From assembly GCF_027922185.1 (NCBI RefSeq), contig NZ_BSFE01000005.1, forward strand, positions 1 through 64,000: DNA of 64,000 nucleotides, written 5' to 3'. This document shows positions 41,938-49,909 of this stretch, piece by piece. The first letter of the stretch is position 1. Each line of letters opens with the position of its first letter. The notes beneath the pieces were generated by a model, which saw nothing but the letters and a program-made list of their open reading frames with translations, was not told where the DNA came from and did not search any database. The stretch comes from Maricaulis virginensis (GTDB taxonomy: Bacteria > Pseudomonadota > Alphaproteobacteria > Caulobacterales > Maricaulaceae). Made by a program: the position numbers and the translations under genes.

Positions 41938-42513
41938 TCAGTCCCGGCCAGAGAACACGCCGCGGCGCGCGAATTCGGCCTCCAGCCAGGCTTCGTCCTC
42001 GAAGGGCGGGATCATCTCGCGTGCGGGTCTCAGACCGGCGGCGTAGGCGAGGGCGGCGACGCGGCCCTGGCCGTTGAACAGCGTGTCGGGCAGCATGTCG
42101 GCGATCGGGTCGGCATAGGCGGTTTCCGCCAGCAAGATAAAGATGCGGCGCAGCAAAATGGCTGACGGGAACGCCCGGATGGTGGAGGTGATTGTGCAGG
42201 CCGACAATGCCCGGCATTGCCGTCCGGCCGTCTAGCGCTACCACCTCGAACCCTTCGGGGCCGTCACGTCGACGCTGTCACCCACGGCCCGGATGCGGCC
42301 CTCCTCGATCAGGATGGTCTGGTCCCGCCACGCCGGTGTGCCCGATCCGTCGATCAGCTGCAGACCGGTCAGCGCCAGACGCGGACTGTCGGTCCGCACA
42401 TGCTGCGTCACCGGCTCCGACAGGCTCTCGGGGGGCTGGGCTGCCGAGGCAGTGCAGGGTGCAAGGCTGGCCAGACCCGCGGCAAGCATTGTCGCAACGG
42501 CATGCCGGAACAT
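41938..42513 (-). pseudogene. Degenerate amidohydrolase (frameshifts and deletion)
   Basis: Pieces of an exported amidohydrolase appear in three frames. Frame one, from ATG 42513: signal peptide MFRHAVATMLAAGLASLAPC, then LALTGLQLIDGSGTPAW and a stop at 42238-42240. A frameshift near 42250 restores VVALDGRTAMPGIVGLHNHL (metal-binding HNHLH) in the second frame. Near 42140 a second shift leads to ADPIADMLPDTLFNGQGRVA and a C-terminus ending at 41938. The whole is about 190 residues, against more than 400 for the family, so the central barrel is deleted. It lies beside an intact amidohydrolase, suggesting decay of one member of a pair. Confidence 0.8.
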
Positions 42514-42572
42514 GGTTGAACTCCGGTGCTCCCGATATAGTCGCCATGTTACATGTGTCGCGAAAAGGGCAA

Positions 42573-42593
42573 CCCGCCGCTGCAGGCGGCGGG
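42573..42593 (-). terminator. Hairpin terminator after the amidohydrolase
   Basis: CCCGCCGC (42573-42580) pairs with GCGGCGGG (42586-42593) around a five-base loop. On the minus strand it is followed by a short T run (CCCTTTTCG). It lies between the intact amidohydrolase and the pseudogene. Confidence 0.55.
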
Positions 42594-42616
42594 CCCCTCC
42601 TGACCGTGACAGGCGC

Positions 42617-44104
42617 CTACTCGCCCGGCAGCGTGCCCTCCGCGGCGCGCTGGCGGACATTGTCGAGCAGCGCATCCAGGCCGGCCCGGTCATGCAGCCG
42701 GCCATCGGCGATCACGGCCGCGATGGCGCGGGTGCCGGCGATGTCGTCCAGCGGATTCGCGTCCAGCAGGAGAAGGTCGGCCTCGGCTCCGGCCTGGACA
42801 GTACCCAGCGTGCCGTCGCGGCCAAGGTACCGGGCCGGCGTCGCGGTCGCGGCGCGCAGTGCGTCCATCGGGCCCAGTCCGGCCTCGACCAGGCGGGCCA
42901 GTTCCTCATGGGCGCTGATGCCGGGAATGATCATCGTGTCATTGGCGTCGGTGCCCACCATCACCGCGACGCCTTCTTCATGGGCCAACGCTGTGACCTG
43001 CAGTCCCAGGGCGTAGAAGCGGGCATAGTGATCGCGGACTTCGGCAGGTTCCGCGGCCGTGCGATCGAGATCGGCATTCCAGTGCTGGCGCTGGAAGCCG
43101 GGGATGTAGGCCAGTGCCGGATGGTCGCGATAGGCCGGGTCGCCGGCGCGCGCATCCATCTCGCGCGTGCCGTGGGTGGGGACGTAGTAAGTGCCGTTGG
43201 CCGCCAGTTCGCGCATCAGGGCGCGGCAGGTGTCCGCGTCGAAGCTGGCCACGGTGCGCGAAAGCCGTTCCGCATCGTCCGGCCATTGCGCCGTCTCGTC
43301 GCCGCCGATCACGGCGCGGATGCGGGCGTGGTATTCGGCGCCAAACCCGCTGCAATCGGTGACAATATCCTTGGCGTGCTCCAGCGTGCGCTGGCCGGCC
43401 GCCGAGGCTTCCGCAGCGGACAGCACGAGCGGGATATGACCGGACACTTCCAGGCCGAGCTCGCCGGCCCGGTCCATCAGCCCCTCATAGGCGGCCGGGA
43501 GGATGGCGTGATACATCTTCACCAGATCGGCCCCGCGCGCATCGAGATAATCGGCAAGGGCCCGGCCCTGCTCTTCCGTTTGCGGCGTGAACATCGGATC
43601 GGCATCCGGCGGCAAATGGCCGGTGCGGTCGCTCTGCACGAAGGCGCTCGACAGGCGTACCAGATCCGGCCCGGCCAGCGCTCCGGCATCGATGCGGGCA
43701 TTGTAGGTCACCAGATCGTCCCGGCACAGGAAGGGCGGGGTCTGCGGCTCCCAGCAATCGCCGGCCATGTCGCGCACCGAGGTGATGCCATGGGCGAGGA
43801 AGAGGGCGAGGCTGGTCTCGGTGACCGGCGCGACATTCGTGTGCACATGCATGTCCATCAGGCCGGGGATGAGGAAGCGGCCCCGGCCGTCGATGGCGCG
43901 GACGCCCTCGGGCGCTGCCGCCAGGGCAGCAGGCTCCACCGCGGCAATCAGGCCGCCGGACAGGGTGACCGTCATGTCCGGCCGGACCGTGCGGCTGGCG
44001 GGATCGATCACGGTGACATGGATGATCTGCAGCGTGTCCTGGGCGTGTGCCGCGGTGGACAGGCAAAGCGCGAGGGTCGCGGCGGCGAGGCGGGACGGCG
44101 TCAT
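42617..44104 (-). CDS. Exported metal-dependent amidohydrolase
   Basis: A 495-residue amidohydrolase-superfamily enzyme with a signal peptide ending AAHAQ, so periplasmic. The metal-binding start is PGLMDMHVHTNVAPV (H-x-H), the probable carboxylated lysine is in ADLVKMYHAI, further His ligands are in EVSGHIPL and RTLEHAKD, and the late Asp is in VMVGTDANDT. C-terminal GTVQAGAEADLLLLDANPLD is the usual beta-sandwich segment. Related proteins include prolidase-like and imidazolonepropionase-like hydrolases; the substrate (dipeptide, N-acyl compound or other) is unknown. Minus strand, divergent from the ECF sigma operon. Confidence 0.87.
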   Translation of the reverse strand: MTPSRLAAATLALCLSTAAHAQDTLQIIHVTVIDPASRTVRPDMTVTLSGGLIAAVEPAALAAAPEGVRAIDGRGRFLIPGLMDMHVHTNVAPVTETSLALFLAHGITSVRDMAGDCWEPQTPPFLCRDDLVTYNARIDAGALAGPDLVRLSSAFVQSDRTGHLPPDADPMFTPQTEEQGRALADYLDARGADLVKMYHAILPAAYEGLMDRAGELGLEVSGHIPLVLSAAEASAAGQRTLEHAKDIVTDCSGFGAEYHARIRAVIGGDETAQWPDDAERLSRTVASFDADTCRALMRELAANGTYYVPTHGTREMDARAGDPAYRDHPALAYIPGFQRQHWNADLDRTAAEPAEVRDHYARFYALGLQVTALAHEEGVAVMVGTDANDTMIIPGISAHEELARLVEAGLGPMDALRAATATPARYLGRDGTLGTVQAGAEADLLLLDANPLDDIAGTRAIAAVIADGRLHDRAGLDALLDNVRQRAAEGTLPGE

Positions 44105-44270
44105 GGGCAAGGGCTCCTTGGCGTTTTCAGGCTGCGGAAATCGCAGCGGGTCTGAGCCCTTGGATGCGGGCATCGCCCGATCCGGATGACGCTGAAAAAA
44201 GATCGCCTGCCCGTCATCCGTGGCAGCATGTGCCTGCATCAAAGCGCAAACAGGCAGGCTGGAGGTCGCC

Positions 44271-44648
44271 GTGGAAGACGATATCGTCGCCAAACTCATC
44301 CCGATCCTGGTGGTGGCATTCCTCGCGGCCATTCCGATCAGCGCGCAATTCTTCGCCTACCGCAAACGCAAGGCGGATCTCGCCACGATCCGGCTGCTGG
44401 TCGAGCGCTGCGAGACGGTCGACCAGGCCGCGCTGGCGCAGATCGCCGGCGGGACGCGGCGGCGCTTCCGCGACCTGCGGCGCGGGCTGATCCTGCTGGC
44501 GCTGGTCCTGCCCGGCCTCGCCCTGGCATTCCTGATGGAGAGCCTGCGGGCCCAGCTCTTCGTGCTGGCGATTGCCGGCCTGCCCTTCACGCTGGGACTG
44601 GTGCATCTTCTCTTCCATTTCCTGCTGACCGGCCGGGACGAGCGCTAG
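44271..44648 (+). CDS. Small DUF6249-like membrane protein, first gene of a sigma operon
   Basis: A 125-residue membrane protein. A GTG at 44271 with GGAGG five bases upstream is the best start. One N-terminal helix (LIPILVVAFLAAIPIS) is followed by a basic cytoplasmic stretch (residues about 30-75) and two C-terminal helices. It resembles the DUF6249 group found with ECF sigma factors; that family name is from memory. It sits six bases before the sigma gene. It could transmit an envelope signal or act with the small membrane protein at 45208 as an unconventional anti-sigma unit. Confidence 0.68.
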   Translation: MEDDIVAKLIPILVVAFLAAIPISAQFFAYRKRKADLATIRLLVERCETVDQAALAQIAGGTRRRFRDLRRGLILLALVLPGLALAFLMESLRAQLFVLAIAGLPFTLGLVHLLFHFLLTGRDER

Positions 44649-44654
44649 CGGCCG

Positions 44655-45224
44655 ATGACCCGCCGGCCGCTCCGTCAGCTCAGCGACAGCAAGCTGATCC
44701 CGCTGTGCCAGGCAGCGGGGGATGCGGATGCGTTCGAGGAGCTGGTGCGCCGGCACCAGGCGGCCCTGACCGATTTTCTCAACGCCTCGATCCGCCACCG
44801 GCAGGATGCCGAGGATCTCGCCCAGTCGGCGCTGATCAAGGCCTTCATGCATATCCGCCGCTATGACGGACGATCGGCCTTTCGCACCTGGCTGTTCGCC
44901 ATCGGCTATCGCGAGCTGTTGATGCTGACCCGGCGGCAGCGCTCGCACCGGCGCATTCTCGACCGGTTGCGCGGCGAGGTGCGGCCGCTCGTGACCGGCG
45001 ATCCGGACTGGCCGATCGATATTCGCGCCGCGCTGGATGCGCTCGCTCCGGAAGAACGCGATGTCGCCATCCTGTGCGAGATCGGCGGGCTGACGCATGT
45101 CGAGGCGTCGCGGGCACTCAAGGTGCCGCTGGGGACGCTGAAGTCACGGGTCAAACGCGCAAAGGAGCGGCTGGCGGCGCGGCTCGCCCCGCAAGAGGAG
45201 GACGCAGATGAGCCGTCTGACTGA
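44655..45224 (+). CDS. ECF-type RNA polymerase sigma factor
   Basis: A 189-residue sigma factor with sigma2 (residues about 20-90: FEELVRRHQAALTDFL, then DAEDLAQSALIKAFMHIRRY) and sigma4 (about 118-175: LDALAPEERDVAILCEIGGL, then LKVPLGTLKSRVKRAKERL). Sigma3 is absent, as in ECF factors. It is flanked by two small membrane-protein genes, and the downstream one overlaps its 3' end by 17 bases. No classic zinc-binding anti-sigma (H-x3-C-x2-C) or FecR-like gene is present. Confidence 0.93.
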   Translation: MTRRPLRQLSDSKLIPLCQAAGDADAFEELVRRHQAALTDFLNASIRHRQDAEDLAQSALIKAFMHIRRYDGRSAFRTWLFAIGYRELLMLTRRQRSHRRILDRLRGEVRPLVTGDPDWPIDIRAALDALAPEERDVAILCEIGGLTHVEASRALKVPLGTLKSRVKRAKERLAARLAPQEEDADEPSD

Positions 45225-45450
45225 CCGGGCCCGGCGGCGGGCCGCGATATTGTCGATCCGGCTGCGGCTGGTGCGTCACGGCCGGGCGATCGTGTCGACG
45301 CTGATCCTGCTGGCCTGGCTGGCCGGCCTCGGCTTCGCCCTGCCTGTCGTTGCCGATTTTGCCGAACAGGACACGCCGGGCTTCGGCCTGGTCGTGCTGT
45401 ACATCGCCCTCTCCGCCCTGGCGCTGGCCTGGTGCGAGAGCGAGGGGTGA
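45208..45450 (+). CDS. Two-helix membrane protein overlapping the ECF sigma gene
   Basis: An 80-residue protein. A basic N-terminus (residues 1-27, seven or more Arg) precedes two hydrophobic segments (TLILLAWLAGLGFALPVV and FGLVVLYIALSALALAW). GAGGAG precedes the ATG, which lies inside the sigma gene, so the two are co-translated. Arg-rich cytoplasmic tail plus membrane anchor, coupled to a sigma factor, makes it a candidate membrane anti-sigma factor. No known family recognised. Confidence 0.68.
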   Translation: MSRLTDRARRRAAILSIRLRLVRHGRAIVSTLILLAWLAGLGFALPVVADFAEQDTPGFGLVVLYIALSALALAWCESEG

Positions 45451-45475
45451 TGGCGCCGGGCCCGGACGTCCTGCG

Positions 45476-46384
45476 CTACGGGGCGGCCCATTCGCGCCCC
45501 GGCTTGCCGGCAAGATAGCCGCTGACCAGGTCGAAACCCGGCATCTCGCCGCGGATCGCGGCGAGCAGGGCGTCCAGATCGCTCCGGCCATCCAGAAAGC
45601 CGCGCCAGGCCTTTGCGATGGCGACCATGTCGCCCGTGTGCGGCGACAGGCGCAACGCGCTCACCCCGCTCTGCCGCAAGGCGGCGGAGGCAAAGGGCGA
45701 CACATGCAGGGCGTGGGACAGGGTCTGCACGCCGTTATAGGCGAGGAAGGGGATGCCATCGAGCGTCTCGACCCCGGCGCCGTCGGGGTCTTTCTCGCAG
45801 ACATACTGGCAGCTGTCCTTGGTCAGCCCGTTCTGGCGGGCGTGATAGCAGCGGCCGGAATGGGCGAGCGGCAGGCGGCCGAAGGCAAAGAGCTCGACCT
45901 CCACGGCCGGATTGCCGGCGGCGATGGCCGAGATCGCGTCGAGCGACAGTTCGACCCGCGGACACCAGCGCTCGCAGCCCATCGACGCCAGGAGGGCGAG
46001 GGCGGCTTCATTGTAGATGTTGAGAAAGGGGCCTGCGACGAAGGGCCGGTCCTGGCGGTCTTTCAGGGCGCCGAAATCATTGATCTCGACGATGCTGTCG
46101 CCCTGCATCAGATCCCGCGTCATCCGGCGCTCGCGCTTGTTGACCGGTGAGATGAGGCCGGACCAGACGACGGTCTTGCCGCCGCGCTCCAGGCGCTCGG
46201 CCGCCGCCACGATCGCGTCAATGGCCAGCGGCGAGCGCTTGCCGCAGACGATCTCGCCGAGATGGACACGCTCGACCGGTGCCTCGTCGGCGATGCGGGC
46301 ATAGAAGTCGGCCAGGCGGCCGGCGGGCCAGTTGAAATAGAGCGGGCCCAGGGTGAGGCCGATGGATTTGGATGTCAGCGCCAT
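45476..46384 (-). CDS. ubiV: Ubiquinone biosynthesis protein UbiV (U32 family)
   Basis: A 302-residue member of the peptidase U32 family. UbiU and UbiV form a heterodimer with [4Fe-4S] clusters that hydroxylates ubiquinone precursors without O2 (family knowledge). Features: LGPLYFNWPAG, HLGEIVCGKR, a Cys in MGCERWCPRVELS, and the late cluster SGRCYHARQNGLTKDSCQY with further Cys. Its start overlaps the ubiU stop by ten bases. Order ubiT-ubiU-ubiV on the minus strand matches the conserved anaerobic Q-synthesis locus. It supplies quinol to the NO reductase (which is quinol-dependent) when O2 is absent. Confidence 0.94.
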   Translation of the reverse strand: MALTSKSIGLTLGPLYFNWPAGRLADFYARIADEAPVERVHLGEIVCGKRSPLAIDAIVAAAERLERGGKTVVWSGLISPVNKRERRMTRDLMQGDSIVEINDFGALKDRQDRPFVAGPFLNIYNEAALALLASMGCERWCPRVELSLDAISAIAAGNPAVEVELFAFGRLPLAHSGRCYHARQNGLTKDSCQYVCEKDPDGAGVETLDGIPFLAYNGVQTLSHALHVSPFASAALRQSGVSALRLSPHTGDMVAIAKAWRGFLDGRSDLDALLAAIRGEMPGFDLVSGYLAGKPGREWAAP

Positions 46385-47358
46385 GTCTTGCGGTATGCCC
46401 CCGTCGTGCTGCGATGCCCCTCGGTGAGAGCGGCCAGTGTGTCTGCGGTGCCGGTGCGCTGACCGGCAAGCACGGCATCGATGGCCGTGCGGAATTCGCG
46501 GGTGACCTGCTGGACATAGGCCTTGCCGCGCTGGCGCCCCTCGATCTTCAGGGCGCTGACGCCGGCGCGGATAAGGTCGGGCAGGACGTCGATCGTGTTG
46601 AGGCTGACCGGGTCCTCGAAGATGTGGCTGGCCTCGCCCCTGTCGACGAAACGGCCCTTGCAGATCGTCGGGTAACCGACCGGCTGGCCGGCAGCGCTGC
46701 GGTCGATGGTGAGTCCGGACAGCTTCGCCGAGCGCTGGCCGTCCTCGCTGGAATAGCTGACACATTCGGACGGCGAGCAGACGCCGGACAGGTTGGGCGA
46801 ACGGCCGGTGACGTAGGAAGAGAGGTCGCACCGGCCCTCGGTCATCACGCACAGTCCTCCGAAGGCGAAGGCCTCGATCTCGACGGGGATTTCCTTTGCC
46901 AGGGCGGCGATCTCGGGAATGGACAGGATGCGCGGCAGGACGACCCGTTTCACACCGAAGCGTTCGGCGTAGAAAGCGATGGCTTCCGGCGTTCCGGCGG
47001 CGGCCTGGACGGAGAGGTGCAGGCGCAGTTGCGGATGCCGGTTTGCCGCGTGATCGAGCACGGCGAGGTCGGCGACGACGATCGCGTCCGCGCCGCAGGC
47101 GGCCGCCGTATCGACGGCCTCGGTCCAGGGCGCCGTGTCGCCGGCCGTGGCGAACGTGTTCACGGCGAGCAGGACTTTTGCGCCGCGGGCATGGGCGAAC
47201 TCGACCGATGCCGCCAGCTCGTCGGGCGAGAAGTTCAGCCCGGGAAAATTGCGGGCATTGGTGGCGTCGCGCAGGCCGCAATAGACGGCGTTAGCCCCGC
47301 TCTCCACCGCCGCGTGCAGGCTGGCCGGCGTACCGGCCGGGCAGACGAGTTCGAGCAT
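46375..47358 (-). CDS. ubiU: Ubiquinone biosynthesis protein UbiU (U32 family)
   Basis: A 327-residue U32-family protein, partner of UbiV. The N-terminus MLELVCPAGTPASLHAAVES and the signature region EAFAFGGLCVMTEGRCDLSS contain conserved cysteines; more follow in GVCSPSECVSY and YPTICKGRF. These four-Cys positions fit the cluster described for UbiU. ATG and the ubiT stop overlap as TGATG (one base shared); ubiV follows with a ten-base overlap, so the three genes are translated as one unit. Confidence 0.95.
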   Translation of the reverse strand: MLELVCPAGTPASLHAAVESGANAVYCGLRDATNARNFPGLNFSPDELAASVEFAHARGAKVLLAVNTFATAGDTAPWTEAVDTAAACGADAIVVADLAVLDHAANRHPQLRLHLSVQAAAGTPEAIAFYAERFGVKRVVLPRILSIPEIAALAKEIPVEIEAFAFGGLCVMTEGRCDLSSYVTGRSPNLSGVCSPSECVSYSSEDGQRSAKLSGLTIDRSAAGQPVGYPTICKGRFVDRGEASHIFEDPVSLNTIDVLPDLIRAGVSALKIEGRQRGKAYVQQVTREFRTAIDAVLAGQRTGTADTLAALTEGHRSTTGAYRKTWR

Positions 47359-47903
47359 CAGGCCAGCCTCCGGATCAGAGCATCCATGCCGGGCGGAAGC
47401 GGCAGGGGCAGAAGGTCGCGCCAGTCCAGGCCGGCCGCCTCGATTGCATTGCGCAGGGCAACCAGGGGCGCCATCTCGCCCTCGATCACCAGTTCTGACG
47501 AGAAGAAGGCCGCATCCCCGTCATCCTCGCCCTGGAAGATGGTGAGAAGACACTCCAGCGGTGCTTCCACCCGCACATTGACCGGCCCGGGTGCGGATTT
47601 CGGCAGGGCCGTGACGGTGCCGCCGGCACCGGTCAGCGCGATCTCGAAGGCGACGGGGTATTCCACGGGTGCAATCCGGATCACCGTATTGCGGGCGGCG
47701 TCCAGCCGGTCGTGAAGACCAGGATGACGGCGCAGCACCCGGCGCAGGCTCAGGGTCAGCATCGCGCTGAGCGGTGCCAGGGCAATCCTCGCGGCCTGCG
47801 GCGACTGCCAGGGCGGCGCGGCGGGCAGCGCAAAGGGCGCGCGTTCGAACAGGCGGGCGGGACGGCGCCAGGATGCCGGCGGTGATGTCGTTGTGGAATG
47901 CAT
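47358..47903 (-). CDS. ubiT: Anaerobic ubiquinone accessory protein UbiT (SCP2 domain)
   Basis: A 181-residue protein with a central SCP2 lipid-binding domain (residues about 45-155: LDAARNTVIRIAPVEYPVAF, then CLLTIFQGEDDGDAAFFSSE and LVIEGEMAPLVALRNAIEAA). UbiT is the lipid-binding accessory factor of O2-independent ubiquinone synthesis, counterpart of UbiJ. GAGGGGGCTCC precedes the ATG. First gene of ubiTUV. I found no clear NnrR/FNR dyad in the 100 bases upstream, so control of the operon is uncertain. Confidence 0.9.
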   Translation of the reverse strand: MHSTTTSPPASWRRPARLFERAPFALPAAPPWQSPQAARIALAPLSAMLTLSLRRVLRRHPGLHDRLDAARNTVIRIAPVEYPVAFEIALTGAGGTVTALPKSAPGPVNVRVEAPLECLLTIFQGEDDGDAAFFSSELVIEGEMAPLVALRNAIEAAGLDWRDLLPLPLPPGMDALIRRLA

Positions 47904-48003
47904 GGAGCCCCCTCGGTCCGGTCGTTGTCCGGTCTTCAGGGGTAATCGAAGTCACAGGGCTCGCCCCCGCGGCATACGGGCGCACGGCCGGAATGTCGCA
48001 GGG

Positions 48004-48561
48004 TCACGCCTGGGTGGCAGTGGTGGCCGGATCGCGCCAGGCCATCTCGACAAAAGCGCCGGCACCTGGCGAGTGCGGCGCGGGCTCACCGGCAATCACG
48101 AAGCCGAGGCGCTGGTAGAAAGCCCGTGCGCGGTTGAGGGGATGGACCTGCAGCGTCACCGGCTTGTGTTCGGTCGCGGCCTGGGCGCACAGGCTGCGCA
48201 CGATGATCTCGCCGATCCGCCGGCCGCGATAGGCGGGCAGGATATTGAGGTCGAGAATACGGATCTCGTGGTCGCGGAAATCGGCATACAGCCGGCCGAT
48301 GGGCTGGCCGCACCACTCGATCACGGCATATTTGGCCAGGGTGAAGGCGTTGAAATAGACGTCGTGCTGGGCGGCGTATTGCTGCTTGTAGATCTTCGCC
48401 AGCAAGTCATCCTTGCCGGCCGCCCTGAGCGGCTCGAACTCCCAGGCCCGACCGGAATCGTGGACGGCGCGCAGGAAGGCCTCGTCCTTTGCCTGGGCCG
48501 GACGCAGATTGAGGTCGAGCGGATTGACCGCGGCACTGGATGTCTGGGACGGCTGATACAT
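48004..48561 (-). CDS. GNAT family N-acetyltransferase associated with tail-collar genes
   Basis: A 185-residue GNAT acetyltransferase. Motif A is LDLNILPAYRGRRIGEIIVR (R/Q-x2-G-x-G/A type: RGRRIG), motif B ends NRARAFYQRLGFV, and a C-terminal extension reads FVEMAWRD. No ribosome site is obvious, so it may depend on translation from upstream. It is the distal gene of a minus-strand group of two tail-collar and two DUF6916-like genes. GNAT genes adjoin such tail-collar genes in other bacteria (recollection), suggesting acetylation of a component, but the target is unknown. Confidence 0.85.
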   Translation of the reverse strand: MYQPSQTSSAAVNPLDLNLRPAQAKDEAFLRAVHDSGRAWEFEPLRAAGKDDLLAKIYKQQYAAQHDVYFNAFTLAKYAVIEWCGQPIGRLYADFRDHEIRILDLNILPAYRGRRIGEIIVRSLCAQAATEHKPVTLQVHPLNRARAFYQRLGFVIAGEPAPHSPGAGAFVEMAWRDPATTATQA

Positions 48562-48608
48562 GGTTTTACCGGATGCTTTGGGCGTGCGGTTGCGGCGGCA
48601 GACGGTGC

Positions 48609-48638
48609 GGCCGTCCCGGGTTCTGGCCCGGGACGGCC
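48609..48638 (-). repeat. 12-bp hairpin between the DUF6916-like and GNAT genes
   Basis: GGCCGTCCCGGG (48609-48620) and its exact complement (48627-48638) with a six-base loop fill the gap between the two genes. There is no T run on the minus strand. It probably limits transcript passing to the GNAT gene or protects the upstream mRNA. Confidence 0.55.
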
Positions 48639-48646
48639 GGGACCGG

Positions 48647-48928
48647 TCAGCCCAGGACGATCTCGTAAGTCGGTTCGTCCGGATCGGTGACCCGGTGGAC
48701 GAGCAGGGCGTGCTCGCCGATGTCCGGATGAGAGAGTGTGTGGGTTCCGGCGATCACGCCGGTATCTTCCGGTCCGGCGAAAACCAGGCTCATCGGCGCC
48801 CGGAACTTCTTGCCCGGCGCTTCGCGTGTCTCGACCTTCTTCAGCGTGACAGTGTGACCGTCCAGCTCGAACGCCTTGCCGACCAGCGTTTCGAAGTCTT
48901 CCGGTTTGAGATCTTCAAGCAATTTCAC
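48647..48928 (-). CDS. DUF6916-like small protein, copy 1
   Basis: A 93-residue protein starting at a GTG (48928) behind GGGAGGAG. A short helical N-terminus (LKPEDFETLVGKAFEL) is followed by beta-rich sequence with REAP, THTLSHPDIGEHALLVHRV and PTYEIVLG. It is about half identical to the protein at 49609 by eye (TLVGKAFEL/ALVGATFQL, HPDIGEH/HPELGDH, PTYEIVLG/PTYELIIG). Each copy follows one tail-collar gene. The domain name is from memory of such neighbours; the function is unknown. Size and pairing suggest a chaperone or accessory of the collar protein. Confidence 0.75.
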   Translation of the reverse strand: MKLLEDLKPEDFETLVGKAFELDGHTVTLKKVETREAPGKKFRAPMSLVFAGPEDTGVIAGTHTLSHPDIGEHALLVHRVTDPDEPTYEIVLG

Positions 48929-48947
48929 GATGGGGCTCCTCCCCTGA

Positions 48948-49544
48948 TCAGCTACGTGACGGGTAGATGCCGTACAGGCACATCTGGAAATTCACGGCCT
49001 CGTAGGGCGACTGGGTGTGAACCGGCAAACTGCCGCCGGACATGTTCGTCATCCCGTTCACCGTTACCTGTTGCGCCGGAATGGTGATCGGGCCCATCTC
49101 ACCCGGCGGGTTGGACAGGGTCGAGCCATAGATGCGGTTGGTGCTGCTGGTTGCAGCCATGAAGTTGCCGTCCGGCGTGGAGGCGTCCCCGCCGCCCGTT
49201 GTCACGGGCAAGCTGGCCGTACCGGCCTGGGTCTGGCCGGTGATCGACATGTCGTGATGGTGCATCGGCAGATCGAGGATCGTCAGTGTGGTGGTTTCAC
49301 GGCCGCCGGTCTGGCCGAGGACCTTGTTGCTCAGGCCCGGGCCTTGCCCGTAGCTGATTGGGGTCCGGCTGCGCAGGTCCGGCAGGGCGAATGTCGTGCG
49401 GCCGTCGCCGCCGTAGAAGTTCTGGACCAGCGAATACAGGGCGGTGTTCTGGCTGATCGCCATAAGACCGCCGGAGCAGGCGCCCCAGTTCTGGATTACG
49501 AAATTGCAGCCGAAGGCTGAAATCATGCTCATATAGGCTTCCAT
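48948..49544 (-). CDS. Phage tail-collar domain protein (MdpB-like), copy 1
   Basis: A 198-residue protein of the microcystin-dependent-protein/tail-collar family. The N-terminal collar domain is complete: FVIQNWGACSGGLMAISQNT, LYSLVQNFYGGDGRTTFALP, DLRSRTPISYGQGPGLS. A Gly/Thr/Ser-rich C-terminal half ends AVNFQMCLYGIYPSRS. No signal peptide is present. The ATG at 49544 has GAGGGAG at correct spacing; another ATG two codons earlier is too close to it. Same length as the copy at 49910 and alignable along its whole length. No other phage structural genes are near, so this is not a prophage remnant. Confidence 0.88.
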   Translation of the reverse strand: MEAYMSMISAFGCNFVIQNWGACSGGLMAISQNTALYSLVQNFYGGDGRTTFALPDLRSRTPISYGQGPGLSNKVLGQTGGRETTTLTILDLPMHHHDMSITGQTQAGTASLPVTTGGGDASTPDGNFMAATSSTNRIYGSTLSNPPGEMGPITIPAQQVTVNGMTNMSGGSLPVHTQSPYEAVNFQMCLYGIYPSRS

Positions 49545-49608
49545 GCCCATCTCCCTCGAGCAGTGCGGCGGGCGCCCGAAGGGTGCGCCGCCGCGACAAT
49601 CCGGATGA

Positions 49609-49890
49609 TCAGCCGATGATGAGTTCGTAGGTCGGCTTGTCGCCGCCATTCACGCGGTGAATGTGCAGCAGGTGATCCCCCAGTTCCGGGTGGGAGAGCA
49701 GGTGGGTGCCGTGATCCACATCGATCTCCTCGTCGGCGACGAAGGTGATGCTGGCCGGGGCACGGTGTTCCGGCGTAGGCGCTTCGCGGATATCGACACT
49801 GTCGAGCGAGACCGGCTTGTGGGCGAGCTGGAATGTGGCGCCGACCAGGGCCTGGAAGTCCTGTGCGGTCAGTTGATCTGTTTTCTTCAT
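49609..49890 (-). CDS. DUF6916-like small protein, copy 2
   Basis: A 93-residue paralogue of the protein at 48647: same length, TAQDFQALVGATFQL at the N-terminus, IREAP, HLLSHPELGDHLLHIHRV and C-terminal PTYELIIG. It starts with ATG at 49890, 19 bases after the tail-collar copy 2 stop, repeating the collar-DUF6916 order. No catalytic motif; small, acidic, beta-rich. Confidence 0.76.
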   Translation of the reverse strand: MKKTDQLTAQDFQALVGATFQLAHKPVSLDSVDIREAPTPEHRAPASITFVADEEIDVDHGTHLLSHPELGDHLLHIHRVNGGDKPTYELIIG

Positions 49891-49909
49891 GACAAGGCTC
49901 CTGGCTCGG

